Of a DNA stretch of 61,352 nucleotides, positions 39,207-47,348 are shown piece after piece. The notes beneath the pieces are model-generated. The model was not told the origin of the DNA and did no database searches. It saw nothing but the letters and a program-made list of their open reading frames with translations. The stretch is taken from positions 1-61,352 of the forward strand of contig DATIZR010000065.1 of the NCBI GenBank assembly GCA_035516965.1. Reading direction: 5' to 3'. Numbering within the stretch: the stretch's first letter is position 1; every line of letters begins with the position of its first letter. This stretch comes from Nitrospirota bacterium. GTDB lineage: Bacteria > Nitrospirota > UBA9217. The translations under genes were made by a program, and so were the position numbers.

Positions 39207-40637
39207 ATGCCACGGGGAGAAGACAAAAAGGTCCTGTATTGCTGTTTCCTTTTACTGGCGCTGTCCCTTGCCGGCTGCAGCGACCCGAATACGAAGGCTG
39301 TCGTCAATACCGACACGGGCCAACACGCGTCAGGCTGGCTTCCCGCCGGTCACATGACGGCGGCCAGGACCGACGCAGTCGTTTGCGAATCCTGTCACGG
39401 AAGCAACCTGCAGGGAGGCATATCCGGCATCTCCTGCACCTCCTGCCATCTTGGAAGCCCCTCATCGGTCCATCCGGCTGACTGGAATCCCGTGTACAGC
39501 GCTCACGGCCCCTATGTGAAGACAAAAACGACGAGTTCCTGCGCAAACCAGTATTGCCACGGCGCCTCATTGACTGGCGTCCCGGAAAGCGGCCCCTCCT
39601 GCTCGTCCTGTCATATCGGAGGCACCACATCGGAGCATCCGGCAAACTGGGACCCCGTATATAGCGCTCACGGTCCCTATGCAAAGGTAAACGGCACCAC
39701 GACCTGTTCAAGCCAGTATTGCCATGGGCCTTCGCTTGCCGGCGTTCCCGGCAGCGGACCCTCCTGCACTTCCTGCCATTTGGGAGGTGTCACCAGCTTC
39801 CATCCGGCCGAGTGGGCGGGCGACGCTTGCACGAACCACGGGGCGTATGCTTTCGCGAACGGAACTGGCGGCTGCGCGAACGCGGCCTGTCATGGCGCGG
39901 GCCTTCAGGGCGTGCTGAAAAGCGGGCCTTCCTGCACCCAGTGTCATCCGACGATCCCCAATGCATCCAGCTGCAATACCTGCCACGGCATCCCGCCCGA
40001 CGGGGCAGGGACGATCGGTTCCGTGTATCCGAACCTTCCTGGCAGCCACGCGCAGCATATGCAGCTGAGCGGCGTCACGTGCGCCACCTGTCATAACCGG
40101 ACCTGCGATCAGCACATCGACGGCGTGGTCGAGGTCCTCTTCGGCCCTGCATACAACGCGGAAACGGGGCTCGCGTCTCTGGTGACGACGACCGGAGCGG
40201 CATGCTCGAACGTAAGCTGTCACGGCGGGCCGCGGTCCCAGCAGATCCGTACGATACCCGCCCAGGGGATCTATACGCAGGTCACGTCGCAAAGCACATG
40301 GACGTCCGATCCCGCCCAGACCCCCGACTGGTATACAGGAAGCATCAGCCTGAACGACACAAACCAGTGCTTTTCGTGCCACGTGTACGGAGATACGCTG
40401 TACAACGGCTATTTCTCCGGACGGCATTACCTCCATGTCATGGAGCACGGCATCACCTGCATTTCCTGCCATGACACGCTGAAGCTTTCAAATATCTCGT
40501 TCCATTTCCCCGATCTAAGCTCACAGGTGATCTCCACGGCAACGGCGTCTGCGTCCACCAACAGCTGGCTGAACTTCGACGGTACGACCTGCACGTCGCA
40601 GTCCTGTCACTCGGATACGAGAAACTGGTGGCAGTGA
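39207..40637 (+). CDS. Lipoprotein c-type cytochrome with alternating CX4CH and CXXCH haem sites (14 sites)
   Basis: The 476-residue protein has a lipobox (SLAGC, Cys24) and 14 potential haem motifs: nine CXXCH and five CX4CH (CANQYCH, CSSQYCH, CANAACH, CSNVSCH, CTSQSCH). The two types alternate within three repeats of about 55 residues near the N-terminus (HPA.W.P.YSAHGPYVK... C....CHG.SL.GVP.SGPSC.SCH). This is the CxxxxCH/CxxCH domain known mainly from Geobacter relatives. It is probably an outer-surface or periplasmic electron carrier. It stands alone behind its own promoter and long leader and is not part of the conduit operon. Confidence 0.88.
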   Translation: MPRGEDKKVLYCCFLLLALSLAGCSDPNTKAVVNTDTGQHASGWLPAGHMTAARTDAVVCESCHGSNLQGGISGISCTSCHLGSPSSVHPADWNPVYSAHGPYVKTKTTSSCANQYCHGASLTGVPESGPSCSSCHIGGTTSEHPANWDPVYSAHGPYAKVNGTTTCSSQYCHGPSLAGVPGSGPSCTSCHLGGVTSFHPAEWAGDACTNHGAYAFANGTGGCANAACHGAGLQGVLKSGPSCTQCHPTIPNASSCNTCHGIPPDGAGTIGSVYPNLPGSHAQHMQLSGVTCATCHNRTCDQHIDGVVEVLFGPAYNAETGLASLVTTTGAACSNVSCHGGPRSQQIRTIPAQGIYTQVTSQSTWTSDPAQTPDWYTGSISLNDTNQCFSCHVYGDTLYNGYFSGRHYLHVMEHGITCISCHDTLKLSNISFHFPDLSSQVISTATASASTNSWLNFDGTTCTSQSCHSDTRNWWQ

Positions 40638-40971
40638 TTCGGCGGGAGTACGGCGGGGATGTTGAACCGTTCTGCGGTGAATCAGAATGGGGACATCCCG
40701 TCCTTCGGGCACCTTGAAATCGGCGTTCTCGATACGAAGACAGAGAAACGCGGAAGGCACATCCTGGGGAAAACTGCCCACGGCGGTACACTTACTTCAA
40801 AAAGTTCAGAGCGAGCTTTTCTTCACACCCTTAACGGCTTTTACAAGTCTATCCGACTGCATCTTCTCCGCGCTTTCCGCCTTCACCCGACGCTTGCGAA
40901 CGGTCGGGTGAGCATAACGTACGGCTCCTTGCCTCCCCGATGCTCTTCAAGGCTCCTCTGTTAAAACCCGA
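40638..40971. other. Intergenic region between convergent genes
   Basis: No gene is supported in these 334 bp. A 9-bp inverted repeat (TCACCCGAC / GTCGGGTGA, 40883-40911) with an 11-nt loop may end one or both of the convergent transcripts, but it lacks a T-run. Confidence 0.4.
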
Positions 40972-41607
40972 TTACATCTGCGCATCCTTCGGCCCGGCAT
41001 TCCGGAGGCGTTCGATCTGCCGGTCCTGTTCCCTCGACAGGCCTGCCATGGCGACAACAGCCCCGATAAAGCACGTGAACATGTCCCATTGCGTGTCCCA
41101 GGGGTCTCCCTGGGTGCCCAGGAAGTCGTCTGCTTTCTGGCCGAGTACCACGGCGGCAGCCCATTCGATCAGTTCGTACCAGGCGCTGATCGCCATGGCA
41201 ACACAGATCGAGAGGAACAAGGCCATGCGTCGGCTTGAAACATAGGGCTTACGGAGCAGGATTTCCCGCGCCACGAGGGCGGGCACGAGTCCTTGAAAGA
41301 AGTGGCCGATCCGGTCATAGTTGTTACGGCCGAACTGGAACAGGTCCTGGAGCCAGAACCCGAGGGGAACGCGTGCGTAGGAGTAGGCGCCGCCCGTGAT
41401 CAGGATGATCGCGTGCAGAAAGATAAGATAGTAAAGGAGCGGCGTCAGGGGAAACCGGCGATAGGTCAGGACGAGGACGGGCAGAGCGATCAGCACGGGC
41501 GTCACTTCCATGAGCCAGGTGGCCCGATCGTAGGGGCTGACGGCTGTGGCAATGAGAACGCCGCCGAGGATAAAGAGTAACATGATCAGGATTCGTTCGC
41601 GAGACAT
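40972..41607 (-). CDS. DUF2238 / YjdF-type inner-membrane protein
   Basis: The 211-residue product has about six hydrophobic helices and the family features DRIGHFFQGLVPALVAREILLR (about 99-120) and the C-terminal GDPWDTQWDMFTCFIGAV region (about 166-183), both with conserved Asp/His/Trp residues facing the membrane. The family is of unknown function. The gene is separate from its neighbours, 85 bp upstream of the end of the MaoC gene on the same strand. Confidence 0.88.
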   Translation of the reverse strand: MSRERILIMLLFILGGVLIATAVSPYDRATWLMEVTPVLIALPVLVLTYRRFPLTPLLYYLIFLHAIILITGGAYSYARVPLGFWLQDLFQFGRNNYDRIGHFFQGLVPALVAREILLRKPYVSSRRMALFLSICVAMAISAWYELIEWAAAVVLGQKADDFLGTQGDPWDTQWDMFTCFIGAVVAMAGLSREQDRQIERLRNAGPKDAQM

Positions 41608-41692
41608 TGTTGATAGTTCCTTTCAGCAGAAGCTGCGCGTCGACGCAATCTTTTAGATATGACCCTGTGCGGTCCCGGCTCGATCGCCTTTT

Positions 41693-42100
41693 TCAAGCCT
41701 TCGGCGAGAAAGTATAACACCACGCCTCGCCTTCGAGGACCGTTTCCCCATCCTGCCGCACGACTTTGATTCTGAGTTGGGTGACCGGCTTGCCGGGATG
41801 CACGCTGACGACCTCGGCCTCAGCGGTGATCATGTCTCCGATAAAAACCGGTGCGGTAAACTTCCAGTTCTGGCTCAGAAATACCGTTCCCGGTCCGGGC
41901 AAATCGTTGGCTACCAGCGCATGCAAAAGACCCGTTGTCAGGCCGCCCTGAACAACAGGCCGGCGGAACTTGGTTCCTGCAGCAAAAGATTCATCGAAAT
42001 GAAGGGGGTTGAAATCACCGGTCAGCTCGGCATACCTCCTGACATGTTCGGCCGTGAGAGCGATGCTGCGGTTTGCTTTTTGTCCGACATATATATTCAT
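41693..42100 (-). CDS. MaoC-like (R)-specific enoyl-CoA hydratase
   Basis: Starting at the ATG at 42100 the product has 135 residues, the usual size of a single hot-dog MaoC domain. The hydratase-2 motif is intact: AELTGDFNPLHFDESFA (D and H catalytic), followed by VVQGGLTTGLLHALV. It hydrates trans-2-enoyl-CoA to (R)-3-hydroxyacyl-CoA, or acts on a related thioester. The frame extends 33 codons upstream without homology. It is 95 bp after the prohibitin gene on the same strand; no acyl-CoA gene is adjacent. Confidence 0.88.
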   Translation of the reverse strand: MNIYVGQKANRSIALTAEHVRRYAELTGDFNPLHFDESFAAGTKFRRPVVQGGLTTGLLHALVANDLPGPGTVFLSQNWKFTAPVFIGDMITAEAEVVSVHPGKPVTQLRIKVVRQDGETVLEGEAWCYTFSPKA

Positions 42101-42195
42101 AAAGGGTCTACTGCTTATTCCCGGTCCAAGTCCCTGGAGCCCACCGGACCTGTTGTTGCAAGTAGGCGCGATACTCTTCCCTGGCCGGCAACTTG

Positions 42196-43017
42196 TCAAT
42201 TTTTACTTTTTGTCAGATCAATAAAGGGCACCGCAGAGCCGGGCACCATCTGTGTGGGAAGACGTCCATCCCATTTTTCAATCGCTTTGAGCTGCACATA
42301 ATCCTTGCCCCCCTGCGAAGTAACGGCCTTTGCCTGAATGGAGATCGCGGTGGCGTCCGCGGTGGCCGTGGTCACTTTTTGTTCCGCCAAAAACTTCACT
42401 TTGGCTAAATTATTCTTTTCCATGAGGGCTTCCTGCTCCGCCGTCACTTTTTGCTCGATAGCGTGATTGAATTCCTTGGAAAATTCAAAGTTGGTTATGA
42501 ACACGTTGTCCACGATCACGTTGTTCACCGACAGCGCGGCGGTCAGCGACCTCTTGAACTCCTCCTTGACCGATTCCCGCTTGGAAATAAGCTCCTCCGC
42601 GGTAAACATCGCGGTTGATTTTTTCAAATATTCCTGTATGGCCGGAGCAATGATACGTCCGCCTACGTCGTCCCCGAGCGTTTGAAATATTTTATTTACT
42701 TTCAGGGCGTCCAGATGGTAGTTCAAGGCAACTCGTGCAGCGACCATTTGCAGATCCTTTGATGACGCCTCCGACGATACTTCGACCTTCTGTATTTGAA
42801 CATCCATTTTTTTCACCGTCTGCGTAATCGGCATAACGAAGTGAACACCCTCACCAAGGATCGTGTCCTGCACGGCGCCGAGTTGAATTACAACGCCGCG
42901 CTGTCCAGGGTGTACGATCACGAGCGGGTTAAGGGACATAAATGCGACAAGCGCAATCACCGCAAGCGCCACCATGACAATTGCCTTGACTTTACTCTCC
43001 ATGGCTTTATTCTCCAT
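42196..43017 (-). CDS. Prohibitin-family (SPFH) membrane protein
   Basis: The 273-residue protein has one N-terminal membrane segment (about 10-33) and an SPFH/prohibitin domain (VIVHPGQRGVVIQLGAVQDT, then EGVHFVMPI) followed by the long coiled coil (KVTAEQEALMEKNNLAKVKFLAEQKV, split here by its hinge). Prohibitins form ring-like membrane scaffolds and regulate proteases. The GGAG ribosome-binding site lies inside the end of a tiny upstream gene, whose stop overlaps the prohibitin start by 11 bp. Confidence 0.9.
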   Translation of the reverse strand: MENKAMESKVKAIVMVALAVIALVAFMSLNPLVIVHPGQRGVVIQLGAVQDTILGEGVHFVMPITQTVKKMDVQIQKVEVSSEASSKDLQMVAARVALNYHLDALKVNKIFQTLGDDVGGRIIAPAIQEYLKKSTAMFTAEELISKRESVKEEFKRSLTAALSVNNVIVDNVFITNFEFSKEFNHAIEQKVTAEQEALMEKNNLAKVKFLAEQKVTTATADATAISIQAKAVTSQGGKDYVQLKAIEKWDGRLPTQMVPGSAVPFIDLTKSKN

Positions 43018-43126
43018 CGCTTTTCTCCTTCTTTTTCGGGAATAGATAGCTTATGAGTATTTTATAAAACAACACGACCGCCCCTATCACGATTGATAAG
43101 AGTAAAACTTCAAACAGAATTCTCAT
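43007..43126 (-). CDS. 39-residue single-span membrane protein overlapping prohibitin
   Basis: A short frame from ATG 43126 to TAA 43007 has an excellent ribosome-binding site (AAGGGGGG, seven bases upstream). The product begins MRILFEVLLLSIVIG, has one hydrophobic helix (about 4-29) and ends in a charged tail (FPKKKEKSDGE). Its last four codons overlap the prohibitin start, so the two are translationally coupled. The topology resembles small companions of SPFH proteins, but I recognise no family. It is too short for most gene callers. Confidence 0.65.
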   Translation of the reverse strand: MRILFEVLLLSIVIGAVVLFYKILISYLFPKKKEKSDGE

Positions 43127-43614
43127 TATTACACCCCCCTTGACGGCATGTTACCTTTTTTCATATCCGTTTCTCTCATCCTACAGCCCCGCAGGAACTT
43201 TGGGAGGGACGTTGCTACCCTACGTTGCGCTCCCCCTTTTCCATCCAAGGACACCGGAAGGCTGTCGACCCGTTCACGCGCTATGTCTTCGAGGCCTTGC
43301 GCCATGCTTCGTCTTTTCACCTTAATGCAGTTCGTAATGCTTTTATCCTATTAGCTCAAAAAGCTTATTATAATTGGCTCGAAATATCAAGGCGAAAGAT
43401 ATTCCTTTAAAGACGGGTTTAGTTTCGTTCGATCAGATATATGTATATGTTCATCGGGCTGCAACGTCCCGAATATGTTTCGGCTCCCTGCCAATACAAA
43501 AAAGTTGAAAAGGAAGCCGGTGCTATAATTATCGTAGACGTGTTTTTTCCCGCTCCAATGTTCAGCGGCGAATCGCACGGACTGAAGAAAGGATCTCTAA
43601 AGGGAGATGAAGAC
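43127..43614. other. Divergent intergenic region
   Basis: The 488 bp separate the prohibitin unit (minus) from the oxidoreductase gene (plus). It is AT-rich from about 43330 to 43460, with TATAAT-like hexamers on both strands near 43367-43374, but no convincing -35 boxes. No gene is supported. Confidence 0.4.
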
Positions 43615-44286
43615 ATGAAGACAAATAAAATAAATAGAATCGGGATCGTCGGATCAGGTCATATCGGGGGAAATCTTGGGATTCTGCTCGCAAAGGCGGG
43701 ATACGAGGTCCTTTATAGTTCGAGACATCCTGATACGCTCAAAGACCTTGTAAAGACCTCCGGGCCTAAAGCCTGCGCCGGGACCGTTGCCGAGGCGATC
43801 GCATTTGGAGATGTTATCGTGCTGTCGCTTCCGCTCAAGGCCATGCCGGAGCTTGACGCCAAGGCAAAGGAGGCCCTGAAGGGCAAGATCGTGATCGACA
43901 CGTCGAATCCTTATCCTGAGAGAGACGGGAAGATCGCTGAAGAGGCTAGAAAAGACCCGGGCGGCATGGGCGTCTTCGTGGCCCGACTCCTGCCGGGGGC
44001 GCGAATAGTGAGGGCGTTCAATACTGTCTATTTTGAAGACCTCAAAAGAACAACGAACGAAGGCGGTGAAAAGATCGGGATCCCGATAGCCGGCGACGAC
44101 CAGGAAGGATTGAAAGTGACCGGCGAGCTTGTGGAGCGTGCGGGTCTTGACCCTGTAGTCGTGGGAAGCTTGAGCACATCAAAATTGTTCGATGTCGGGA
44201 CCGCCGTGTATGCAACGAGCGCCCCGGCAAGCGAGATCAGAAAAAAATTAAACTTGAAACCGGCCGGTTCAAGGCGTGCGGCTTAG
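43615..44286 (+). CDS. NADPH-dependent F420 reductase-like Rossmann oxidoreductase
   Basis: Starting at the ATG at 43615 (AGGGAG eight bases upstream), the 223-residue product has an N-terminal dinucleotide-binding motif IGIVGSGHIGGNLGILLAKAG (split: G-x-G-x-x-G at about 12-17) with NADP-favouring SSRHPDTL, then VIVLSLPLKAMPEL and RAFNTVYFEDL. This is the COG2085 family, related to F420:NADP reductase and the STEAP reductase domain. The true substrate is unknown. The upstream part of the longer frame has no homology and is rejected as start. Confidence 0.87.
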   Translation: MKTNKINRIGIVGSGHIGGNLGILLAKAGYEVLYSSRHPDTLKDLVKTSGPKACAGTVAEAIAFGDVIVLSLPLKAMPELDAKAKEALKGKIVIDTSNPYPERDGKIAEEARKDPGGMGVFVARLLPGARIVRAFNTVYFEDLKRTTNEGGEKIGIPIAGDDQEGLKVTGELVERAGLDPVVVGSLSTSKLFDVGTAVYATSAPASEIRKKLNLKPAGSRRAA

Positions 44287-44375
44287 TTCGACCGCGTATA
44301 GGCTTGTGATTGAATGGGGAAGTCCTTCAGAGACATACTAAGAGAGAAAATGGATTATTTGACAGGAGGTTGGCT

Positions 44376-44579
44376 ATGGAGACACTTCCTCTGAAATGCG
44401 CGAAGGTCAATGCGGTCGGTTCATTCTGCGACTGCGTCGCCGGCGAGGAAACCGCGGGTCCCGCAGCAGAGGCATTCTGCAGCCGGGCGAAAACCGATAA
44501 CAGCATCACCAGCGAGGATCTTGGCGAGCTGAAAATGGCGCTGATGGATCTGGAAGAAGGGGCATGCTGCGACTGCTAG
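44376..44579 (+). CDS. Small cysteine-rich protein of unknown function
   Basis: The 67-residue product from the ATG at 44376 (GGAGG seven bases upstream) has eight cysteines for its size: KCAK, FCDC, FCSRAK and a C-terminal ACCDC. There is no signal peptide, so it is cytoplasmic. The C-terminal vicinal cysteines suggest metal or cofactor binding. It is 89 bp after the Rossmann oxidoreductase gene on the same strand. I do not recognise a family. Confidence 0.6.
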   Translation: METLPLKCAKVNAVGSFCDCVAGEETAGPAAEAFCSRAKTDNSITSEDLGELKMALMDLEEGACCDC

Positions 44580-44612
44580 GGAAGAGGGCAGGCCGGCATC
44601 AATAGTCTCATC

Positions 44613-44652
44613 TGCGATTCGTCCTGTTCGTTTGCGATTCGTCCTGTTCGTT
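44613..44652. repeat. Perfect tandem duplication of 20 bp
   Basis: TGCGATTCGTCCTGTTCGTT occurs twice without gap (44613-44632, 44633-44652), 33 bp after the stop of the small Cys-rich gene. Confidence 0.9.
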
Positions 44653-44762
44653 CACGGTCTTCTCTCCGCGTGCGCCTGGTGTTCCCGTGTTTTGGCATCA
44701 GCAGGCTTCGGCTCCGCACAAGCTCACATCATTCACGATCATCGGGACTGCTCCAGCCCCGC

Positions 44763-45584
44763 CTACGAGGGGCCTGCAGACCGCTTCGCCATCAATCCGC
44801 CTCTCCGGATGGTCCAGAAATCATCGGACAGGTTCCTGTCCTTCAGGTACGCGTAGGGCATCGTAAAATAGCCTTTCATGCCCCAGCCCGCTCCCCAGGA
44901 ATTGCGCACGATGAACCGTTTCTTGACATCATTGTACCCCACGGCGAGCACGGCGTGTCCGCCCGCGACGGTCTCGCCTTTTGCGGGCATGTTCACGACG
45001 CCCGTTCTGGCGACCTGTTGCGATTCGAAGCTGTCATACACGGTGAAGCCGAACACGAACGGAAACCCTTCGGCAAGACACGTCCGCATCTCATCGAGGG
45101 TCAGAATGCGGTGATAGGAGGTGATCGTGTGGGTCAAGGCTTCCTTATAGCAGCCGGCGACCGGTTTCACCTCAAACCTGGAGACCACATAGGGCCACGT
45201 TCTTTCGGAGCAGACGCCGTACTTCGCAAGGGTCTTGATGCCGTCTCGGATCATGGCGCCTGAATCCGAATGGACCGAGTGTTCGATGAGCCGCTCGTTG
45301 TAGTAGATGAACAGCCTGCTGAAATCGACGAAAGAGACCTTGTCCTTCCGCTCCAGGAACTCCAAAGCGCCCGCGAGCGCGTTCCCGGTGCAGCTGCCGA
45401 GGTCGCCCTGGTCTTCGACCTTTGAACACAGCGGCCGCAGGTCCACAGAGGAAGGGAGCTTCGCGGGCACTTTTCTCACAGCGCGGAACAGGTAATCACG
45501 CTGATCGGGCAAATCCGGCACCCACCCGTAACCGCTTTTCCTCGCCTTGTTTATTCTCTTGCCCGCCTTATTCTTTAGAGGCAT
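44763..45584 (-). CDS. Papain-like (C1) cysteine protease
   Basis: The 273-residue product has the C1 peptidase catalytic set: Q in KVEDQGDLGSCTGNAL with the nucleophilic Cys (about residue 65), His in GGHAVLAVGYN (about 209) and Asn in VRNSWGAGWG (about 228). The N-terminus is short and basic, without a clear signal peptide or the long inhibitory propeptide of eukaryotic papain; YGWVPDLPDQRDY is typical of bacterial members. Substrate is unknown. It stands alone, with small lipoprotein and membrane-protein genes nearby. Confidence 0.92.
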   Translation of the reverse strand: MPLKNKAGKRINKARKSGYGWVPDLPDQRDYLFRAVRKVPAKLPSSVDLRPLCSKVEDQGDLGSCTGNALAGALEFLERKDKVSFVDFSRLFIYYNERLIEHSVHSDSGAMIRDGIKTLAKYGVCSERTWPYVVSRFEVKPVAGCYKEALTHTITSYHRILTLDEMRTCLAEGFPFVFGFTVYDSFESQQVARTGVVNMPAKGETVAGGHAVLAVGYNDVKKRFIVRNSWGAGWGMKGYFTMPYAYLKDRNLSDDFWTIRRGGLMAKRSAGPS

Positions 45585-45743
45585 AGACGTCCTCCTTAAA
45601 AGGTTATTGCTGCATGGAGCGGCCGCTTACCCGCATTCTGCCCGCCAGCGGGCTGCCTGGAAACTCAACGCGCACGATCGCGGCACGTGCAACAGCATTG
45701 GACCGGTTCCGGCTCCTCACGACATGTCCTCGAGCCGTTGAGA

Positions 45744-46115
45744 TCATTTCTCCTTTTTCGTTGACCCGGGGCATTCCTGCGGTTCCTTTTTCGTCAGGTC
45801 GTAGCACTCATACTTGAACCCCATGGGCCAGGCGATGATGGCGTAAATGGGCGGCCAGAATATCGACACGACCCTGAACTTGGCCGGCAGTTTTCCCGAC
45901 TTGACGACCTTGCCCTTTTTCAGGAGCTGGTAGTCTATCCCGGCCGCCGCTTTCCAGGGGAACGGAGTCGTGGTGACCATACCCGCCTTGAATTCGGCTT
46001 CCCGGTCCATGACCTTCATCTCCGTACCCTGAGGAAGTTTGAACGTAGCCACCGACGTACAGCCGATAAGACAGAGGATAAGACACAACACAAGAAGCTT
46101 GGACATGGCTTTCAT
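45744..46115 (-). CDS. Small lipoprotein of unknown function
   Basis: The ATG at 46115 follows a strong AAGGAGG, so it is preferred to an upstream ATG that overlaps that site. The 123-residue product has a type II signal with lipobox CLIGC (Cys19) and a compact domain that includes a hydrophobic hairpin VVSIFWPPIYAIIAWPMGFKY (about residues 80-100, here split by proline pairs). I recognise no family with confidence. Confidence 0.75.
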   Translation of the reverse strand: MKAMSKLLVLCLILCLIGCTSVATFKLPQGTEMKVMDREAEFKAGMVTTTPFPWKAAAGIDYQLLKKGKVVKSGKLPAKFRVVSIFWPPIYAIIAWPMGFKYECYDLTKKEPQECPGSTKKEK

Positions 46116-46395
46116 ACTGACCTCCTTCAAGAGGATAAAGAATACGAATTAAGTATACACGAATACGGGCGAGCCAGGAGTTCCATGAAAGAAATATTGC
46201 GACACCATACAACGAAGATTTTTTTCGAACTGCAGGGTAGGAACATTGTCGTATTCGCTCGCTTGCACTTACTCCTACATGAAGGCCGAGTCGTCCGCTG
46301 CTTCTCAATTTTATTCTCTCATTCAACCAGCCGGATATATGATAGACTAATCAATAATTGTTTCTCCGCCTTCGTTATCATAGGTGAGGAGTCAT

Positions 46396-46971
46396 ATGGA
46401 TATGAAGATTTTGGAACGGTTGGACAAGCAACCAAGAAGATACCATTTGGCCATAAGCATCCTTTTTACTCTGGCGATAGGAATCCTGGATTATTGGGCG
46501 GGTTTCGAATATCGCGTGAAAATATTTTATCTCATGCCGATTTCCTATGCTACCTGGTTTATCGGCAAAAGAACCGGCATGGTATTCTCGACTTGGCCTG
46601 TTATGACGACGCTGTATTCGGGAATGATATCCGGGATAAAATACGGTAATTCCCCGATCGAGATTTGGAATATGGCTATGTACCTCGCTTTTTTTATCAT
46701 CGTGACATTGCTGCTTTCCAAATTGCGGATCACTATGCAGCAGCGAGCAGGCCTCATTACGAAGCTGCAAAATGCTTTAAACGCGGTTAAGGAACTGAGC
46801 GGCATACTGCCCATTTGCGCCAATTGCAAGAAAATACGCGATGAAGAAGGATATTGGCATGATGTTGATGTATACATCAGCAGACACACGAAAGCGGAAT
46901 TCACCCACGGTATGTGCGCGGAATGCGCAAACAAGCTCTATCCTTCCTTATTTGACAAAATAGAAAAATGA
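46396..46971 (+). CDS. Membrane protein with C-terminal CxxC...CxxC zinc-ribbon-like tail
   Basis: The ATG at 46396 has GAGGAG nearby. The 191-residue product has four predicted helices (about 18-120), a short coiled coil (ITKLQNALNAVKEL) and the tail SGILPICANCKKIRDEEGYW...HGMCAECANKLYP. That tail is common at the C-terminus of response regulators and PAS/GAF proteins in sediment bacteria, where it follows a signalling coiled coil. Here it is attached directly to a membrane sensor-like domain with no output domain. A redox- or metal-sensing role is possible but unproved. Confidence 0.75.
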   Translation: MDMKILERLDKQPRRYHLAISILFTLAIGILDYWAGFEYRVKIFYLMPISYATWFIGKRTGMVFSTWPVMTTLYSGMISGIKYGNSPIEIWNMAMYLAFFIIVTLLLSKLRITMQQRAGLITKLQNALNAVKELSGILPICANCKKIRDEEGYWHDVDVYISRHTKAEFTHGMCAECANKLYPSLFDKIEK

Positions 46972-47348
46972 GTTTGTCGCTGAATTTTTTTCGCTGACCC
47001 TCAGCCTTTTTTATGGGAACACGCCCCATGCGCGCGTGATCAGGGCGGAGGACCCGGATCAATGGCCCGGGATGCGCAATCTCTGCCCCTTATGGCTCGT
47101 AACGATTGTCCGCTCATGAATAGCTGCTGATTCACTTCTGACCTTACTCCCCCCGGAGATTCCCCGAGCATCACAAGCGGGATTACTCGCTGCGCTCGAA
47201 ATGCAGCGAGGGGCCTTTCTATTTGCTTCCATCACGTGTTATAATCATGCACGAACAGGGTATCTTGCCTGGTAAGACGACCATGGTGAACCCCGGTCGT
47301 GCGACCTGCATGCCCGGGATCACGTGATACAAGGAGCTGGAAAAAATC
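46972..47348. other. Intergenic region with hairpin
   Basis: No gene is supported in these 377 bp. A hairpin at 47186-47210 (CTCGCTGC / GCAGCGAG) precedes a pyrimidine-rich stretch, and a TATAAT lies at 47240-47245 without a good -35 box; it may serve the AsmA gene. Confidence 0.4.
47186..47217 (+). terminator. Possible terminator upstream of the AsmA gene
   Basis: An 8-bp stem with a 9-nt loop is followed by GGGCCTTTCTATTT. It is 215 bp after the nearest upstream plus-strand gene, so its partner is uncertain. Confidence 0.4.

Noticed and set aside
43441-43614. N-terminal extension of the Rossmann oxidoreductase
   Set aside because: The extra 58 residues lack homology and the strong ribosome-binding site lies just before 43615.
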